Source: DATKCT01 sp035513055
Lineage (GTDB): Bacteria; Verrucomicrobiota; Verrucomicrobiia; Verrucomicrobiales; DEV007
Length of the DNA stretch: 21,411 nt
Assembly: GCA_035513055.1 (NCBI GenBank)
Contig: DATKCT010000003.1
Coordinates: 1-21,411, forward strand
Direction of reading: 5' to 3'
Both the position numbers and the translations under genes were made by a program. The first letter of the stretch is position 1, and every line of letters begins with the position of its first letter. The notes under the pieces are model-generated. The model did not search any database. It saw nothing but the letters and a program-made list of their open reading frames with translations, and was not told the origin of the DNA. This document shows positions 1-7,223 of the stretch, piece after piece.

Positions 1-125
1 CTACACAATGAAATCCGGAACGCTCTGCTCGCCGCCTTGACCCTCGGCGAGATCGTAATGGATTAGCGTCCTCGCCGGACGAATCGTCCCGGGCTTTCAT
101 CCCTCAAAACCAACGGATACGAAAA

Positions 126-155
126 CCCGGGGCGTTGCCCCGGGCTGGAGTTTTT
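126..155. terminator. Strong GC hairpin, possible bidirectional terminator
   Basis: A perfect 8-bp stem (CCCGGGGC at 126-133 with GCCCCGGG at 137-144) encloses a GTT loop. On the plus strand it is followed after six bases by five Ts; on the minus strand the stem is followed directly by GTTTTC. This fits a Rho-independent terminator in either direction. The surrounding sequence is full of palindromic repeats, so it may only be one more repeat module. Confidence 0.35.
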
Positions 156-210
156 ACATTTCTGGCCTGCCCGGGAGGCCGAAGATGCGGTGATCCCGAA
201 GGGATCAGAG

Positions 211-297
211 CTTGTAGCCGGTGGTGAAGCGCAGCGCCACCACCGGAGACGGTCGAACCATCACCCGCACCCCGGCAGGGGTGCCAGCCCGCGGCCT
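211..297 (+). repeat. Left arm of inverted repeat flanking transposase remnant
   Basis: Bases 211-248 match the reverse complement of 557-594 at about 36 of 38 positions. The similarity resumes after a short divergent stretch through a shared palindromic block (GCACCCC, four-base loop, GGGGTGC) to about 297. The two arms face each other around the transposase remnant at 311-502. This is the arrangement known for REP-associated tyrosine transposases (RAYTs) and their paired REP-like palindromes. Arm boundaries are by eye. Confidence 0.7.
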
Positions 298-310
298 TCT
301 TCTTCGTTGG

Positions 311-502
311 TTCATCGAATTGGATCCCGGACTTCTGAAGAAACTCAATCAACTCCTCTCGAAACGATTTCCTCCGGTGGTGCTCCTCCTGATCCGCGAT
401 ATGCCGCTGCACATCGCCTCGCACGGACGCACTGACCGTAATTCCTGCATAACCATTAGAGAAGATGACATGATAGAGCACGCATGTGTAGGTGGAGGGC
501 AT
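311..502 (-). pseudogene. Internally deleted IS200/RAYT-type Y1 transposase remnant
   Basis: The minus strand reads in one frame from an ATG at 502. It gives a typical IS200-like N-terminus (MPSTYTCVLYHVIFS) followed directly by the family C-terminal part, with GYAGITVSAS, DQEEHHRRKSF and SGIQFDE. About 75 residues normally present between these blocks are missing in frame, including the HUH metal-binding motif. In intact relatives the catalytic tyrosine lies in the helix just before the Q-E-E-H-H segment; here that position appears to be histidine (RHIADQEEHH). The remnant therefore lacks both catalytic elements and should be inactive. The frame stays open beyond both ends into the repeat arms, so no true stop marks the original C-terminus. 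Family assignment rests on motif recall, not alignment. Confidence 0.7.
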
Positions 503-507
503 GGCCG

Positions 508-594
508 GCCACTTGCTGGCACCCCTGCCGGGGTGCGGATCGACTTGCAACTCACACCGGTGGTGTCGCTGCGCTTCACCACCGGCTACAAGCT
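508..594 (-). repeat. Right arm of inverted repeat flanking transposase remnant
   Basis: This is the inverted partner of 211-297. It carries the same GCACCCC/GGGGTGC palindrome and the near-identical 38-base block at 557-594. Together the arms form a RAYT-REP-like cassette, but the transposase between them is dead. Confidence 0.7.
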
Positions 595-637
595 GAGAAG
601 CCTCCGGCTTCTCCATCGTCTAGCCGCAAGCGCTCGC

Positions 638-709
638 GGGCAGGGGTGCCCGCGCCACAGGATGCTTTTACCCGGGCAGGAGTGCCCGCGCCATAGAATG
701 CCTCTACCC
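638..709 (+). repeat. Two tandem 36-bp palindromic repeat units
   Basis: Two copies of a 36-base unit lie head to tail (638-673 and 674-709), differing at only a few positions. Each carries a GGGCA..TGCCC palindrome; in the first copy it extends to GCGGGCA / TGCCCGC with a GGGG loop. A third truncated start (ACCCGGG) follows. There is no spacer diversity and only two units, so this is a REP-like tandem and not a CRISPR array. Confidence 0.6.
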
Positions 710-801
710 GGGGGCGAAGTGGAGAGGAAAGGGAGGTTGTGGGAAGATCGAGCGCTGGTGGAGGAGACGCAGAACTTCCTGCTGTTGATGGCGGGCTACA
801 T

Positions 802-823
802 CGACGAAACGGTATGAGAAATG
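802..823 (-). repeat. Solo terminal repeat of the MITE-like family
   Basis: Read on the minus strand, this 22-base stretch is identical to one end of the full element at 3440-3592 (starting CATTTCTCATACCGTTTC). No second end or element interior is visible beside it. It lies 23 bases past the stop codon of the thioredoxin-like gene at 847-2073. That matches the habit of this family of sitting just downstream of stop codons. Confidence 0.6.
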
Positions 824-846
824 CTCAGTAATGCTCCCTAGCCATT

Positions 847-2073
847 TCATTTGCCACTGGCGCCGGTGGATTCCACGGCGACGCCAAACCTCCGGCCAGC
901 ATAGGTCGCGGACCGGCTCACCAGACGAAGCGTCTGAATTCGACCGTCCTCCGGCCCGATCTTGGCATAGCCGGTAAACTCCGCTTCCACCCGGTTGTCA
1001 TCCTCCCGACCGGGGTAAAAAACTTTCCGCATCCGGAGCCGTCCTCCAAGCCGGATCAGCGTTGCCTCTCCATGCTGTCCGGCCGCCTCCGTCCACAGCT
1101 CAGCAGACTCGATCCGGTTGCGACCGGCATCGTTGCATTCTGTCGAAGGATAGCAATGCACAAGCAAGCGCTCCGCAATTGCCGGAGGCCAACTCCGGCG
1201 CCCTGCCTGGTCCAACCCCCGGTCTGCGGCTGAAGAAAAGGCCTGGACGTCGTCTTCACTCCAGACGATCCAGTTCTCCGCAGGGAAGGCCGACCAACTG
1301 CCATTGCGGGAAGTCCCGAGCCCCGGATCCAGCTCGATCTCCAGATCGTTTCCTTCATCCGGCGAGAGATAGCGGGCCGTGAGATGCAACGCCAATCCCC
1401 CCGGTTCTACAGCGGGGATCCCGGCCTGAAGGCGCAAGGGCGCCAAAGCCTCGCCCCCCTCTGGCGAGAAGCGGACCATGGCCCGTTCCAGCATCGCCCC
1501 AGTCTCCTCTACCTCCGCCGCTCGGGCGACATGGAGCGAATCGTTCACCGCCCCGTCCGAAGGAGCCAGGATATAGGCATGCACCGATCCAGAAGACAGT
1601 CCGTTCGCCTGCGCTTCCCGCCAGATCCGATCCCGCTCACCTCGCTCGGCTGAAGGAGCCGCGCCTCCGTCCTCGTAATCCTCATTCGACACAAAGACCG
1701 GCACAAAAAAGCGGTTGAGCTTTCCGATGATCTCTTTGTTGGAGAGCGGACCCGCCCTCATCGAACACGCGCCGCCTCATTGGCGGCCCGTTTCCATCCG
1801 GCCGTCTAACGTGAAGAGAAAAACCGGACGCCCGTGCTCCTTGGCCAACGGCATGGCCGTCCGGATATCCCTGACCCAGGCGACAGCGTCGAGCAGCCGC
1901 TCCTCGCTCCGGGGACGCCAACTCTCGACTCGACGATCGACGAACTCGATCGATTCCGCTTTTCCAGGAGCCGCTCCCTCCCCGGCCTCGACCGCCCCCG
2001 GTATCCCCACCCAGGCGCTGAGCAAAACAGAACAGCGCAGCCAACGCTTCGAGAGGAAAGGGATCAGGCTCAT
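847..2073 (-). CDS. Secreted thioredoxin-like protein with candidate selenocysteine (in-frame TGA at 1777-1779)
   Basis: The frame is continuous across one TGA, giving a 408-residue product if that codon is read as Sec99. The chosen ATG at 2073 starts a signal peptide (MSLIPFLSKRWLRCSVLLS..AVEA), so the protein should be periplasmic or secreted; a TTG further upstream at 2115 is less likely. The segment before the TGA (HGRPVFLFTLDGRMETGRQ) has the look of a thioredoxin-fold strand leading into the redox site. The site reads Q-U-G-G-A-C, pairing Sec99 with Cys103. The downstream part continues in the same frame with SNKEIIGKLNRFFVPVFVSN, as expected for a thioredoxin helix and strand. The C-terminal half (HCYPSTECND, LRMRKVFY and a final beta-rich stretch) resembles an uncharacterised domain I recall from planctomycetes; its function is unknown. 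A SECIS-like hairpin follows the TGA. The alternative is a nonsense mutation, but the rest of the frame shows no decay. It follows the NlpC-like gene on the same strand after about 207 bases. Confidence 0.75.
1742..1759 (-). promoter_or_regulatory. Candidate bacterial SECIS element for Sec99
   Basis: In the mRNA, GAGGGCGG pairs with CCGCUCUC (one G-U pair), leaving an apical GU, or GGUC if the top pair opens. Counting the U of UGA as 1, the loop G and U are nucleotides 29 and 30. Bacterial SECIS elements are coding-region hairpins close behind the UGA with a GU in the apical loop; E. coli fdhF has GGUC with its G-U at about 23-24. Loop identity and distance both fit. Function is inferred. Confidence 0.6.
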
Positions 2074-2280
2074 CTCAAAGGAATCCAGCAGGTTCGAAGA
2101 TGTGTCTAGTCCCAAAAGGAAGCCTCCGGCGGGACGCTCAGCGTCTGGCCGCGGGCCATGCGCGGGTCAAAAGGACTTCCGCCGGGATGCCGCCGCCCCA
2201 TCGAGCTACACGCGGCAGCCGGCCGGCCCTCCGGCCTTTCCTGACAGGCGCCTCAATTCCGCAGGGCGCCGAGCATCCAT

Positions 2281-3063
2281 TCAATCTTCTCGAATGCCTC
2301 GATACCGGTAGGGTTTGTACCCTTTCCCCTTCAGATAATTCGCCGGGATCGGGTGAGCCAACACCTTCCAACTTGGAGGCGACCCCGCTTCATAGGCCAG
2401 AAGTTCGGACTTGGCCTCGTTCGTGAAACGGGCAAAGAGCAAGGCATGAACATTGTGCTTGTTGAGAATGTCGCCTGGCCGCAGGTCCCGGTAGTCCTGC
2501 AAAGGCTCGCAGAGCATCGGCAGCTCCCTGGTGGAATAGGCCCGGTCCAACCTCCAACACCGCGAAATGAAACCGGAGCAGTCCACCCCACAGGCATCTT
2601 TGCTGATCGCCGCATACAACCCCTCCCGCTTCTCCTCGCTGTACACGTCTCCTGCATAAAACCCTTTGGCGAGCTTCTTCGAAAATGTCGCCGGCGTGTC
2701 GAATCCTCCCCATTGATAGGGGACACCCACGTTGACCTCGCCCACCGTCCACCACCCCGGCCGAATCGCGTCAGGCCCGCGCCAGGAAACGTCGGGTGTG
2801 TCCACCCGGATTCCCCGCCGGTCCTGCCCATGAAACACATTGCGATCCGTAGGAACCCATGAATGCTTCCGGTAAGACTCCGCAATCGCGAGCGTCTCTG
2901 CCCGGGAAACATTCGGAGCGGGCGAGTAATCGGGAAGTCCCCGCGCAACGCCCGAGCAAGCGCTCAAGCCAGCCGGCATGATCACGAACGCCAAGAAGCT
3001 GGAACGCCATGCTCTCCTGCGGCGGCCGTTATCAGCCCGGGCCTGATCAGGCGCCAGCTTCAT
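2281..3063 (-). CDS. NlpC/P60-like cysteine hydrolase, lipoprotein
   Basis: The predicted product is 260 residues. The ATG at 3063 has GAGG six bases upstream; the overlapping ATG at 3069 is an alternative. A basic N-terminus, hydrophobic stretch and lipobox LSAC (Cys36) predict a lipoprotein. The catalytic block D-C-S-G-F-I (Cys about 162) is typical of NlpC/P60 peptidases, which cleave bonds in peptidoglycan stem peptides. It is followed by RPGDIL and then H-N-V-H-A-L-L-F, where His about 206 would be the catalytic histidine. The sequence PYQWGG before the Cys is also usual. The region between PYQWGG and the Cys is longer than in simple NlpC domains. The start overlaps the 3' end of the upstream membrane-protein gene by 17 bases, suggesting co-transcription. 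The substrate is not identifiable. Confidence 0.8.
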   Translation of the reverse strand: MKLAPDQARADNGRRRRAWRSSFLAFVIMPAGLSACSGVARGLPDYSPAPNVSRAETLAIAESYRKHSWVPTDRNVFHGQDRRGIRVDTPDVSWRGPDAIRPGWWTVGEVNVGVPYQWGGFDTPATFSKKLAKGFYAGDVYSEEKREGLYAAISKDACGVDCSGFISRCWRLDRAYSTRELPMLCEPLQDYRDLRPGDILNKHNVHALLFARFTNEAKSELLAYEAGSPPSWKVLAHPIPANYLKGKGYKPYRYRGIRED

Positions 3064-3391
3064 TGTCATCCTCGGCTCGTCCGGCAACCCGTCCCGTGTC
3101 CTTGCGCGGACGCAACAACAGCGCGAAGGCGCCTCCGATGGCGACGACGCAGCCTCCCTTCAAGAGGGCCAGCGGCCAAGGTCTGTGCCACGCACCGGTG
3201 TGAAGCTCCAGGTAATCCGATAGAGCGAACGCTCCAAACGCCGCGGCCAAAGGGAGATTGAATCTTCGGTAGGAATACCTCTGCTGAAATCTTGGATGCA
3301 ACGCGATGGCGGCCATAACGGTCCAAAGAACGATCTCGAACCCGTTGACCCACGCGGAAACGTCCCAATCTCGCCAGAAGTCCCCATCCAT
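3047..3391 (-). CDS. Small multi-pass membrane protein of unknown function
   Basis: The ATG at 3391 gives 114 residues; a TTG seven codons upstream is possible. Three or so hydrophobic segments are visible: around WVNGFEIVLWTVMAAIAL, PLAAAFGAFALSDYLE and PLALLKGGCVVAIGGAFALLL. A conserved-looking H-T-G-A-W-H-R-P-W stretch lies between the second and third. The C-terminus is charged and likely cytoplasmic. I recognise the general type as a conserved hypothetical but cannot name a function. It overlaps the NlpC-like gene, so both are probably made from one transcript. The MITE-like element lies immediately upstream and may carry or disturb its promoter. Confidence 0.7.
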   Translation of the reverse strand: MDGDFWRDWDVSAWVNGFEIVLWTVMAAIALHPRFQQRYSYRRFNLPLAAAFGAFALSDYLELHTGAWHRPWPLALLKGGCVVAIGGAFALLLRPRKDTGRVAGRAEDDNEAGA

Positions 3392-3439
3392 CAGCGCGTG
3401 CTTTCGACTCAAATCGACTGTCGCTTATATAGCAGTCGC

Positions 3440-3592
3440 TTAACGCGCATTTCTCATACCGTTTCGTCGCGAGGCGCCGCGAACGGCGCAGGATGGGGTG
3501 AGCACACCCTGTTCAAGAACGAGGCAAGCGGAACGAAGGCAGGATGGGGTGGAGCGCGCCACAGCAGAAAGGGTATGAGAAATATGGGTTAA
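3440..3592. mobile_element. MITE-like element, copy 1 (153 bp)
   Basis: The ends are inverted repeats. The left end reads TTAACGCGCATTTCTCATAC and the right end, reverse-complemented, reads TTAACCCATATTTCTCATAC; both continue into a (C/G)TTTC block. TTAA occurs at both outer edges and may be target duplication or part of the repeat. The interior matches copy 2 at 16094-16340 (shared CTTCGTTCCGCTTGCCTCG and TTGAACAGGGT), but this copy lacks roughly 100 central bases present there. It has no transposase, so it would have to be moved in trans. The TAA stop of the hydrolase gene at 3589 lies inside the right end. Confidence 0.75.
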
Positions 3593-4992
3593 GATCCGGA
3601 GTTTGCGGCAGGTGTGATGAGCGCCACCCACGGGTTCTCCGCCGGCGCCTGCAAACGCAGTTTCGGACCACCCCGGAGCGCCTCCTCTTTCCGCGGTCCC
3701 CCCTCGACGACGCCGAACCAGCGCACCGTCCAGGAACCCTCCTCATTCACGTTCACGACCACCTCACCGCCCCGGGTGAAAAACACGACCGAGGCCCGCC
3801 CAGGCGCCGCCGCCAGGTAGGCCTCGTTCTCCTCCCGGTCCGACAACAGATCCATGCCCGGTTCCAACTTCCAATATTTCACCGTTTTCTCGATTTCGCG
3901 GGCTGTTCGCACCGAAATCTCCGAAAGCTCCGACAAACCCAAGCCCGAATCCGGGCGATGGAAGCGGGCCGAGGCCGCTCCGCCGAGCACATGCCGCCAC
4001 CAGCGTTCGACTCCATCTTGGGTATTCCCGTGGCGCCCGCCGTCCGCGCCGTACGTCTTGACGGTGTTCAGCGGCCGCGGATGCTCGGCGATATAAGCCC
4101 GGGCCCACTGGAAGTTGTCCCAGTGCTTCTGGCCTTTCATCTGATTGTTCTGCGAGACATCCGCGAACGGATAACGCTCCGGATGATCGAGAGTCCGCCT
4201 GTGCCGGCTCGCGGTCAGCTCCCAATCGTCCCACATTTCCGTCACGAAGACGACTTTCCCCTGCGCGGCCGCCTTGCCCCGGATGAAATCCGCCCAATAG
4301 GCTCCCCAAGCCTCCTCCCCCGAGGTCTCGTTGTCCATGCAATAAAGGACGTGCTCGTACCGAAGCGATTCCTCCAACAGGCGATCGACAAACCGCTCCT
4401 GAAATCCTAGGAGCAACCGGTTGTTCCGTTGGCCTGGCGTGGTGAAAAAAAATGGTTGCCGGTTGGCGCCGGGATGGTCGGGGTAGTGTTCCTCGAATCC
4501 CGCTTCTTCGTAGCTGTAATTGACGTTGTTCTTTGGGTTGTAAGGATGCGACTCCCAGTTGTCCCGGGAATGATCGAACCGGTCCCAAACTTCAATCTGC
4601 ACGACGATGTCTCTGCGGTCCGTCTCCTCAAGCAGACGGGCAAAGCGTTCCCAGTAAACATCGTTCCACTCGTTGAGATCGTATTTTCCACTCTCCAGTT
4701 TCCGGTAAGGATACACTTCGAAATCGTGGTCCGGCCGGTCGCTCATGGTGTTGCGAATATAGTTCGCGCCCACTGCCTGCATGACCTCAAGATGTTCCAC
4801 GAGATCCGGGATCTGGAAGAGACTGTCGTCCTTGCTTGCGCCCAATAACATCACGGGCTCGCCGCGAAACTCCCAGAAGCGGGGATTCTCGGGCCATGGG
4901 CGCACCGGCCCTTCCCCGGCCGGCAGCCATTCTGCGCCCGCGCTCAGGAAGAGCAAGGGCAACCAACTTCGCAGCAGCAGTCCTACGGCCAT
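3589..4992 (-). CDS. Secreted glycoside-hydrolase-like protein (DUF4038/apiosidase-like)
   Basis: The product is 467 residues with an N-terminal signal peptide (GLLLRSWLPLLFLSAGAEWL). The layout fits a TIM-barrel glycosidase of the DUF4038/GH140-like kind. An early RPWPENPRFWEFRGEPVMLL segment is typical of proteins opening with 'food or shelter' barrel strands. LVEHLEVMQAVGANYIRN follows, then QIEVWDRFD, CMDNETSGEEAW and VTEMWDDWEL. The Glu in D-N-E-T and the one in T-E-M-W are the best candidates for acid/base and nucleophile. The last 80 residues (VVFFTRGGEVVVNV...) look like the beta-sandwich that often follows. The substrate is unknown. The ATG lies 12 bases after the der stop with GGTGG just ahead, so it is probably co-transcribed with der. 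Its stop codon falls inside a MITE-like terminal repeat. Confidence 0.75.
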   Translation of the reverse strand: MAVGLLLRSWLPLLFLSAGAEWLPAGEGPVRPWPENPRFWEFRGEPVMLLGASKDDSLFQIPDLVEHLEVMQAVGANYIRNTMSDRPDHDFEVYPYRKLESGKYDLNEWNDVYWERFARLLEETDRRDIVVQIEVWDRFDHSRDNWESHPYNPKNNVNYSYEEAGFEEHYPDHPGANRQPFFFTTPGQRNNRLLLGFQERFVDRLLEESLRYEHVLYCMDNETSGEEAWGAYWADFIRGKAAAQGKVVFVTEMWDDWELTASRHRRTLDHPERYPFADVSQNNQMKGQKHWDNFQWARAYIAEHPRPLNTVKTYGADGGRHGNTQDGVERWWRHVLGGAASARFHRPDSGLGLSELSEISVRTAREIEKTVKYWKLEPGMDLLSDREENEAYLAAAPGRASVVFFTRGGEVVVNVNEEGSWTVRWFGVVEGGPRKEEALRGGPKLRLQAPAENPWVALITPAANSGS

Positions 4993-5004
4993 GATCCACC
5001 CAAG

Positions 5005-6525
5005 CTATCCGTTCCTCACCCCGGCGCCACCCCCTTCTCCGCCATAATCTCGGGTCTTCGGGCGCCTTGAACCCGCATTTCTTACACCAGAGACAACAGA
5101 AGGCGAGGCCCGGCTCCGCTTGCCCGTTTCCCGGGGCGGCCGGCCCCTGACGCTGAACCGGATGGGAAGGCCCGGGAATGGATTCCGCTCCCGCAGTCGC
5201 CCTTCCACGTACCGGCGGTAATCGTCGGTCCACAGGCTGGCGTCGTTGACGAAAAGGATGAAATGAGGAACAGGCGCGGGTCGACGTTCCGCGCTCCGCG
5301 CTGCCGCAGCATAGAGAATCTTCAAGCGCTTTCCTTTCCGCATGGGCGGCGGATTTTCCGCCAGCGCCTGAGCCAGCGTCCGGTTCAAGACTCCGGTCGT
5401 GATCTCTCGCGCCGACGCCTTTCGGATTCGATCGATCCCGTGGAAAATGCGGCTCATCTGATCTCCCTGCTTGGCCGACACGGCGACAAAGGGCGCATAA
5501 CTTAGAAAAAATAGCTCTCGTCGCACTTCCTCCTCCAACTGCGCCACGCGTTCCCGGTAAGGCGCGCCCGGATGATACAGATCGAACTTGGTTGCCACCA
5601 TCAAACAAGGCTTCCCGGCCGCGAGAATGGTCCGGGCGATGCGACGATCCTGATGCGCCACACCCCGGACGCTGTCCAACACCAACGCGCACACGTCGCT
5701 GCGGTGGACGCTTTTCTCCGCGCGCATCACGCTGAACACCTCCACGGGACTATCCATTTTCATCCGCCGCCGGATCCCCGCCGTGTCGATCAGCACGTAA
5801 GGCCGCCCCAAGACCTCGCAGGCGATGTCCACGGCATCGCGCGTGGTGCCGGGAGTCTCGCTCACCAAAGTGCGGGCCCGGCCCAGAATGGCGTTCACCA
5901 GCGAACTCTTCCCCGCATTGGGCCGTCCTAACAAAGCCAAGCGCAGTGGAATCTGCCGTTCTCCCTCTTCACCTGCCTCCGCCAGCCGCTCCGGCAGCAG
6001 TGCGAACTCCTTTTCCATCCGGCGCAGCAGCGCTTCGCAGCCACGGCCATGCTCCGCGCTGACCCTAACCGGATCCGCAAAACCCAACGCGGCGAAGTCG
6101 TCCGCCCGTCCCTCATGCTTGGCTTCGTCGATCTTGTTCACCACCAGCACCACCGGCTTTCCCGCTTTCCGCAACAACCGCCCAATACTCTGGTCGACCG
6201 GAGTCATGCCGTCTTTGCCATCGACCACCAAGAGGATGAGATCCGCCGTCTCGACCGCAATCTCCGCCTCCGCGGCGACCTGTGCGGCAAAACCATCATC
6301 CAGCGAACTGCCGATTCCACCCGTATCCACGAGCATGACCGGAATGCGGCTCCCCCGCGCCGGCGCCATGATGCGGTCGCGGGTTACGCCCGGCTCGTCG
6401 TGCACGATGGCCACGCGCCGGCCCGCCAGCCGGTTGAACAGCGCGGACTTCCCCACGTTGGGCCGTCCCACAACCGCCGCCACCCATTCCTCATTCCGCC
6501 TCGACCCGCCCATGGCTCGAAGCAT
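5005..6525 (-). CDS. der: Ribosome biogenesis GTPase Der (EngA)
   Basis: Der carries two tandem GTPase domains and assists assembly of the 50S subunit. The first domain shows GRPNVGKS (residues 20-27), DTGG and NKID. The second shows GRPNAGKS (200-207), DTAGIRRR and TKFD, where NKWD is more usual. A KH-like C-terminal domain follows (RKGKRLKILYAAA, VNDASLW, GLPIRFSVRGR). The protein is 506 residues; families usually end soon after the last of these motifs, so about 45 extra residues are present here. Part of that tail is encoded by a MITE-end-like sequence at 5067-5088. Two starts are possible, ATG 6525 (preceded by AGGTGC) and ATG 6513; both overlap the pgsA 3' end, which indicates translational coupling. 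Confidence 0.95.
   Translation of the reverse strand: MLRAMGGSRRNEEWVAAVVGRPNVGKSALFNRLAGRRVAIVHDEPGVTRDRIMAPARGSRIPVMLVDTGGIGSSLDDGFAAQVAAEAEIAVETADLILLVVDGKDGMTPVDQSIGRLLRKAGKPVVLVVNKIDEAKHEGRADDFAALGFADPVRVSAEHGRGCEALLRRMEKEFALLPERLAEAGEEGERQIPLRLALLGRPNAGKSSLVNAILGRARTLVSETPGTTRDAVDIACEVLGRPYVLIDTAGIRRRMKMDSPVEVFSVMRAEKSVHRSDVCALVLDSVRGVAHQDRRIARTILAAGKPCLMVATKFDLYHPGAPYRERVAQLEEEVRRELFFLSYAPFVAVSAKQGDQMSRIFHGIDRIRKASAREITTGVLNRTLAQALAENPPPMRKGKRLKILYAAAARSAERRPAPVPHFILFVNDASLWTDDYRRYVEGRLRERNPFPGLPIRFSVRGRPPRETGKRSRASPSVVSGVRNAGSRRPKTRDYGGEGGGAGVRNG
5067..5088 (+). repeat. Degenerate MITE-family end inside the der 3' end
   Basis: TGAACCCGCATTTCTTACAC on the plus strand resembles the outer ends of the full elements, which read TGACCCACATTTCTCATGCC in copy 2. 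There are a few mismatches and one inserted base. It lies within the last 30 codons of der on the opposite strand, where Der has a non-family tail. Similarity is by eye and could be chance. Confidence 0.35.
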
Positions 6526-7075
6526 GCACCTGCCCTATGCCGTCCGCAATATAAATGACCCCGGAGAAAAACGTGAGGATCCCCGCCGGAACCGTCGCCC
6601 ACAATGAAGGCCAGGGAACCCGGAGCATCACCCAGGCAATGCTCACGATCTGAAAAAAGGTCGCCGCCTTTCCCACCATGTGCGGATGAAGCCGCACCTT
6701 TCCAATCCAATAATGCAAGGCCAAGGCACCGCCGATGATAATGAAATCCCGGCTCACGACGATCAGAACAAACCAAAGTGGAAACCCATCCGGCCAGGAA
6801 CTCACGCTCAGCGTCACAATGGCCGCCAGCATCAATCCCTTGTCGGCCAGCGGATCGAGGATGAGGCCCAGCCGCGTCTGCTGACTCCAACGCCGGGCGA
6901 TGTAACCATCCACCGCGTCGCTCAATGCCGCGACGAGGAACGTCGCAACCGCCGCCCAGCGCCACACTTCCCTGGGACTTCCCATGGCGACGCTTCGGGC
7001 ATAGTAGAGGGCAAAGCCCACAAATACCGGGATCAGCAAGAGCCGTCCGATGCTGATCTTGTTCGCGGTCGTCAT
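6491..7075 (-). CDS. pgsA: CDP-diacylglycerol-glycerol-3-phosphate phosphatidyltransferase
   Basis: PgsA makes phosphatidylglycerophosphate from CDP-diacylglycerol and glycerol-3-phosphate, the committed step to phosphatidylglycerol, at the inner membrane. The CDP-alcohol phosphotransferase signature D-x2-D-G-x2-A-R-x8-G-x3-D-x3-D is complete at residues 53-78 (from DAVDGYIARR to DPLADK). The 194-residue length and several hydrophobic segments fit. The start at 7075 has GGAAG a few bases upstream. The 3' end overlaps der. Other CDP-alcohol transferases share the motif, so the exact substrate is inferred from overall similarity. Confidence 0.85.
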   Translation of the reverse strand: MTTANKISIGRLLLIPVFVGFALYYARSVAMGSPREVWRWAAVATFLVAALSDAVDGYIARRWSQQTRLGLILDPLADKGLMLAAIVTLSVSSWPDGFPLWFVLIVVSRDFIIIGGALALHYWIGKVRLHPHMVGKAATFFQIVSIAWVMLRVPWPSLWATVPAGILTFFSGVIYIADGIGQVHASSHGRVEAE

Positions 7076-7223
7076 AATCTTCCGGACCCTTCACACTTTA
7101 CAGGTCGCGCCATCAGTTTACTACACCTCACTCCCAGGCGAAAAGTCCTTCGATGCCCTTAATGACGATGAATGCGCCCTGCGAAACCGTGACCCCGCAT
7201 CGCGCCACTTTCCATTCGACCGG

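Noticed and set aside
1..96. A 31-codon open stretch on the minus strand ending in TAG at 1-3, with no start codon of its own.
   Set aside because: It is too short to assign; it begins after a TGA at 97-99 and could be a decayed gene end or chance.
638..715. Possible CRISPR array.
   Set aside because: There are only two adjacent units, no unique spacers and no cas genes; it is a tandem palindromic repeat.
221..817. A 198-codon plus-strand frame spanning the repeat region.
   Set aside because: It translates the repeat arms, the antisense of the transposase remnant and a MITE end, with no protein-like pattern until a short ambiguous tail.
2074..2280. Short palindromes (for example GACGC-TCA-GCGTC at 2133-2145) between the NlpC-like and thioredoxin-like genes.
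   Set aside because: The stems are only five to six base pairs without T-runs, so no terminator or regulator can be claimed; no gene is visible there.
7097..7130. TTTACA, 17-base spacer, ACTACA as a promoter for the rsmA fusion.
   Set aside because: The -10 match is poor and no other evidence supports it.
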